DNA of 7,679 nucleotides from positions 1 through 7,679 of the forward strand of contig CAZHFN010000066.1 in assembly GCA_964531105.1 (NCBI GenBank), in the 5' to 3' direction. The stretch is from UBA2256 sp964531105 (GTDB lineage: Bacteria > Spirochaetota > Spirochaetia > Treponematales > Rectinemataceae). The notes beneath the pieces are model-generated. The model had not been told where the DNA came from. It was given only the letters and a program-made list of their open reading frames with translations, and searched no databases. The position numbers and the translations under genes are program-made. Position 1 is the stretch's first letter. The number at the start of each line of letters is the position of its first letter. Of the stretch, positions 7,421-7,679 are shown piece after piece.

Positions 7421-7451
7421 TTGACATTGATGAGGTTAAGAATGTAATAAT
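7421..7451 (+). promoter_or_regulatory. Candidate promoter for tRNA-Gly transcript
   Basis: TTGACA (7421-7426) is a perfect -35 box. AATAAT (7446-7451) matches the -10 consensus at 5 of 6 and is preceded by TG at 7443-7444, giving an extended -10 element. The 19-nt spacer is longer than ideal. No better promoter is visible closer to the tRNA, so the precursor would carry a leader of roughly 145 nt containing both hairpins described below. Confidence 0.5.
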
Positions 7452-7467
7452 CTCCTGTCCTATCGTT

Positions 7468-7502
7468 GCGAAAAGCGATGCATCAAAATCGCGACCGTCG
7501 TA
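7468..7502 (+). repeat. 35-bp direct repeat, copy 1 (carries a 12-nt tRNA 5' fragment)
   Basis: This is identical over 35 bases to 7581-7615, at an offset of 113 bp. Its last 12 bases (GCGACCGTCGTA, 7491-7502) equal the first 12 bases of the tRNA-Gly gene, and the other 23 equal that gene's immediate upstream flank. After the repeat, CGGC at 7506-7509 still aligns with the tRNA D-arm at the same spacing, then similarity ends. It looks like the start of a duplicated tRNA gene whose remainder has been lost or replaced. Confidence 0.9.
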
Positions 7503-7562
7503 AGCCGGCGCGAGAGTTCTTAAACAGGTGAATGAAGAGGCAGACTGCCGGCTCACGACGGT
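7494..7562 (+). repeat. Inverted repeat: 16-bp stem (15 paired), 37-nt loop
   Basis: The left arm ACCGTCGTAAGCCGGC (7494-7509) and the right arm GCCGGCTCACGACGGT (7547-7562) pair at 15 of 16 positions, with one A-C mismatch (7502/7554). Half of the left arm comes from the tRNA-like part of repeat copy 1. No T-run follows on either strand, so it is not a standard terminator. It could be a folded leader element or the remains of a small palindromic repeat. Confidence 0.85.
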
Positions 7563-7569
7563 TTCCTCT

Positions 7570-7603
7570 GATTTCGCATCGCGAAAAGCGATGCATCAAA
7601 ATC
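7570..7603 (+). repeat. Hairpin ending at the base before mature tRNA-Gly
   Basis: GCATCGC (7576-7582) pairs perfectly with GCGATGC (7588-7594) around a GAAAA loop. Beyond a 1 by 4 internal loop, GATTT (7570-7574) pairs with AAATC (7599-7603). The structure ends exactly at the predicted 5' processing point. Copy 1 of the direct repeat lacks the matching left arm and can form only a weaker stem. Confidence 0.7.
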
Positions 7604-7615
7604 GCGACCGTCGTA
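7581..7615 (+). repeat. 35-bp direct repeat, copy 2 (spans the tRNA-Gly 5' end)
   Basis: This second copy of the 35-bp repeat covers 23 bases of upstream flank and the first 12 bases of the intact tRNA-Gly. Together with copy 1 it flanks a 78-bp unique segment (7503-7580). Confidence 0.9.
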
Positions 7616-7675
7616 TAACGGCTATTACCCCAGCCTTCCAAGCTGGAGACGTGGGTTCGACTCCCATCGGTCGCT
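7604..7675 (+). tRNA. tRNA-Gly (anticodon TCC)
   Basis: The sequence folds as a full cloverleaf. The acceptor stem GCGACCG/CGGTCGC has 7 of 7 pairs. The D arm is closed by GTA/TAC (7613-7615 and 7626-7628). The anticodon stem CCAGC/GCTGG has 5 of 5 pairs around CTTCCAA, placing anticodon TCC at 7637-7639. A 4-nt variable loop follows, then T stem GTGGG/CCCAT with loop TTCGACT. The discriminator is T7675. The next bases are CTA, so CCA is not encoded and must be added after transcription. The T discriminator and short variable loop fit bacterial tRNA-Gly(TCC), which reads GGA and GGG codons. Confidence 0.97.
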
Positions 7676-7679
7676 CTAT

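Larger units (their letters stand above)
7252..7603. other. Divergent gene-free region between atpE and tRNA-Gly
   Basis: This stretch of about 350 bases contains no credible protein-coding gene. From left to right it holds the atpE leader, the minus-strand operon promoter, a proposed plus-strand promoter, the first copy of a 35-bp repeat, a long inverted repeat, and a hairpin abutting the tRNA. Bases 7368-7420 show nothing I can name. Confidence 0.8.

Noticed and set aside
7494..7562. Rho-independent terminator in the divergent region
   Set aside because: The stem is strong but the loop is 37 nt and no T-run follows on either strand.
7468..7615. CRISPR array (two 35-bp repeats)
   Set aside because: Only two copies, a 78-bp spacer that is too long, no cas genes, and the repeat is explained by duplication of the tRNA 5' region.

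Overview
The window holds one complete V-type (A/V-type) ATPase operon on the minus strand, a divergent non-coding region of about 350 bases, and a tRNA-Gly gene on the plus strand at the right edge. In transcription order (right to left) the genes are atpE, a DUF2764-like gene, atpA, atpB, atpD, atpI and atpK. This order, with an unnamed ~20 kDa protein between E and A and no recognisable C, F or G/H genes, is the layout known from spirochaetes (Treponema, Borrelia), and similar reduced loci occur in Chlamydia and Bacteroidetes. The A subunit resembles the spirochaete/Chlamydia type. Base composition is moderate (about 50% GC by eye). I infer a spirochaete of moderate GC content, in the Treponema/Spirochaeta range; the species cannot be named from this window.

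Layout on the minus strand: a good sigma70-like promoter (7339-7367) and a leader of about 80 nt precede atpE (7251-6628). The DUF2764-like gene (6631-6050, GTG start) overlaps atpE by 4 nt and atpA by 4 nt. atpA (6053-4284) is followed after 3 nt by atpB (4280-2961). A 30-nt gap leads to atpD (2930-2316, GTG start). atpI (2319-469) overlaps atpD by 4 nt. atpK (464-42) follows 4 nt after atpI. A hairpin cut by the left edge is probably the operon terminator.

How the genes work together: A and B form the catalytic head, D is the central shaft, and E is the peripheral stalk. I is the membrane stator, carrying the essential arginine. K is the rotor-ring proteolipid, carrying the ion-binding glutamate. 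The DUF2764-like protein is the best candidate for the missing coupling subunit between shaft and ring (subunit C/d). The proteolipid keeps polar residues that match the sodium pocket of Enterococcus hirae NtpK, so sodium coupling is plausible.

The region 7252-7603 is the least ordinary part. It has a promoter for each direction and a 35-bp perfect direct repeat whose right end is the first 12 nt of the tRNA-Gly gene. It also has a 16-bp inverted repeat (15 of 16 paired) and a second hairpin that ends exactly at the base before the mature tRNA. I found no frameshifts, insertion sequences or CRISPR arrays.
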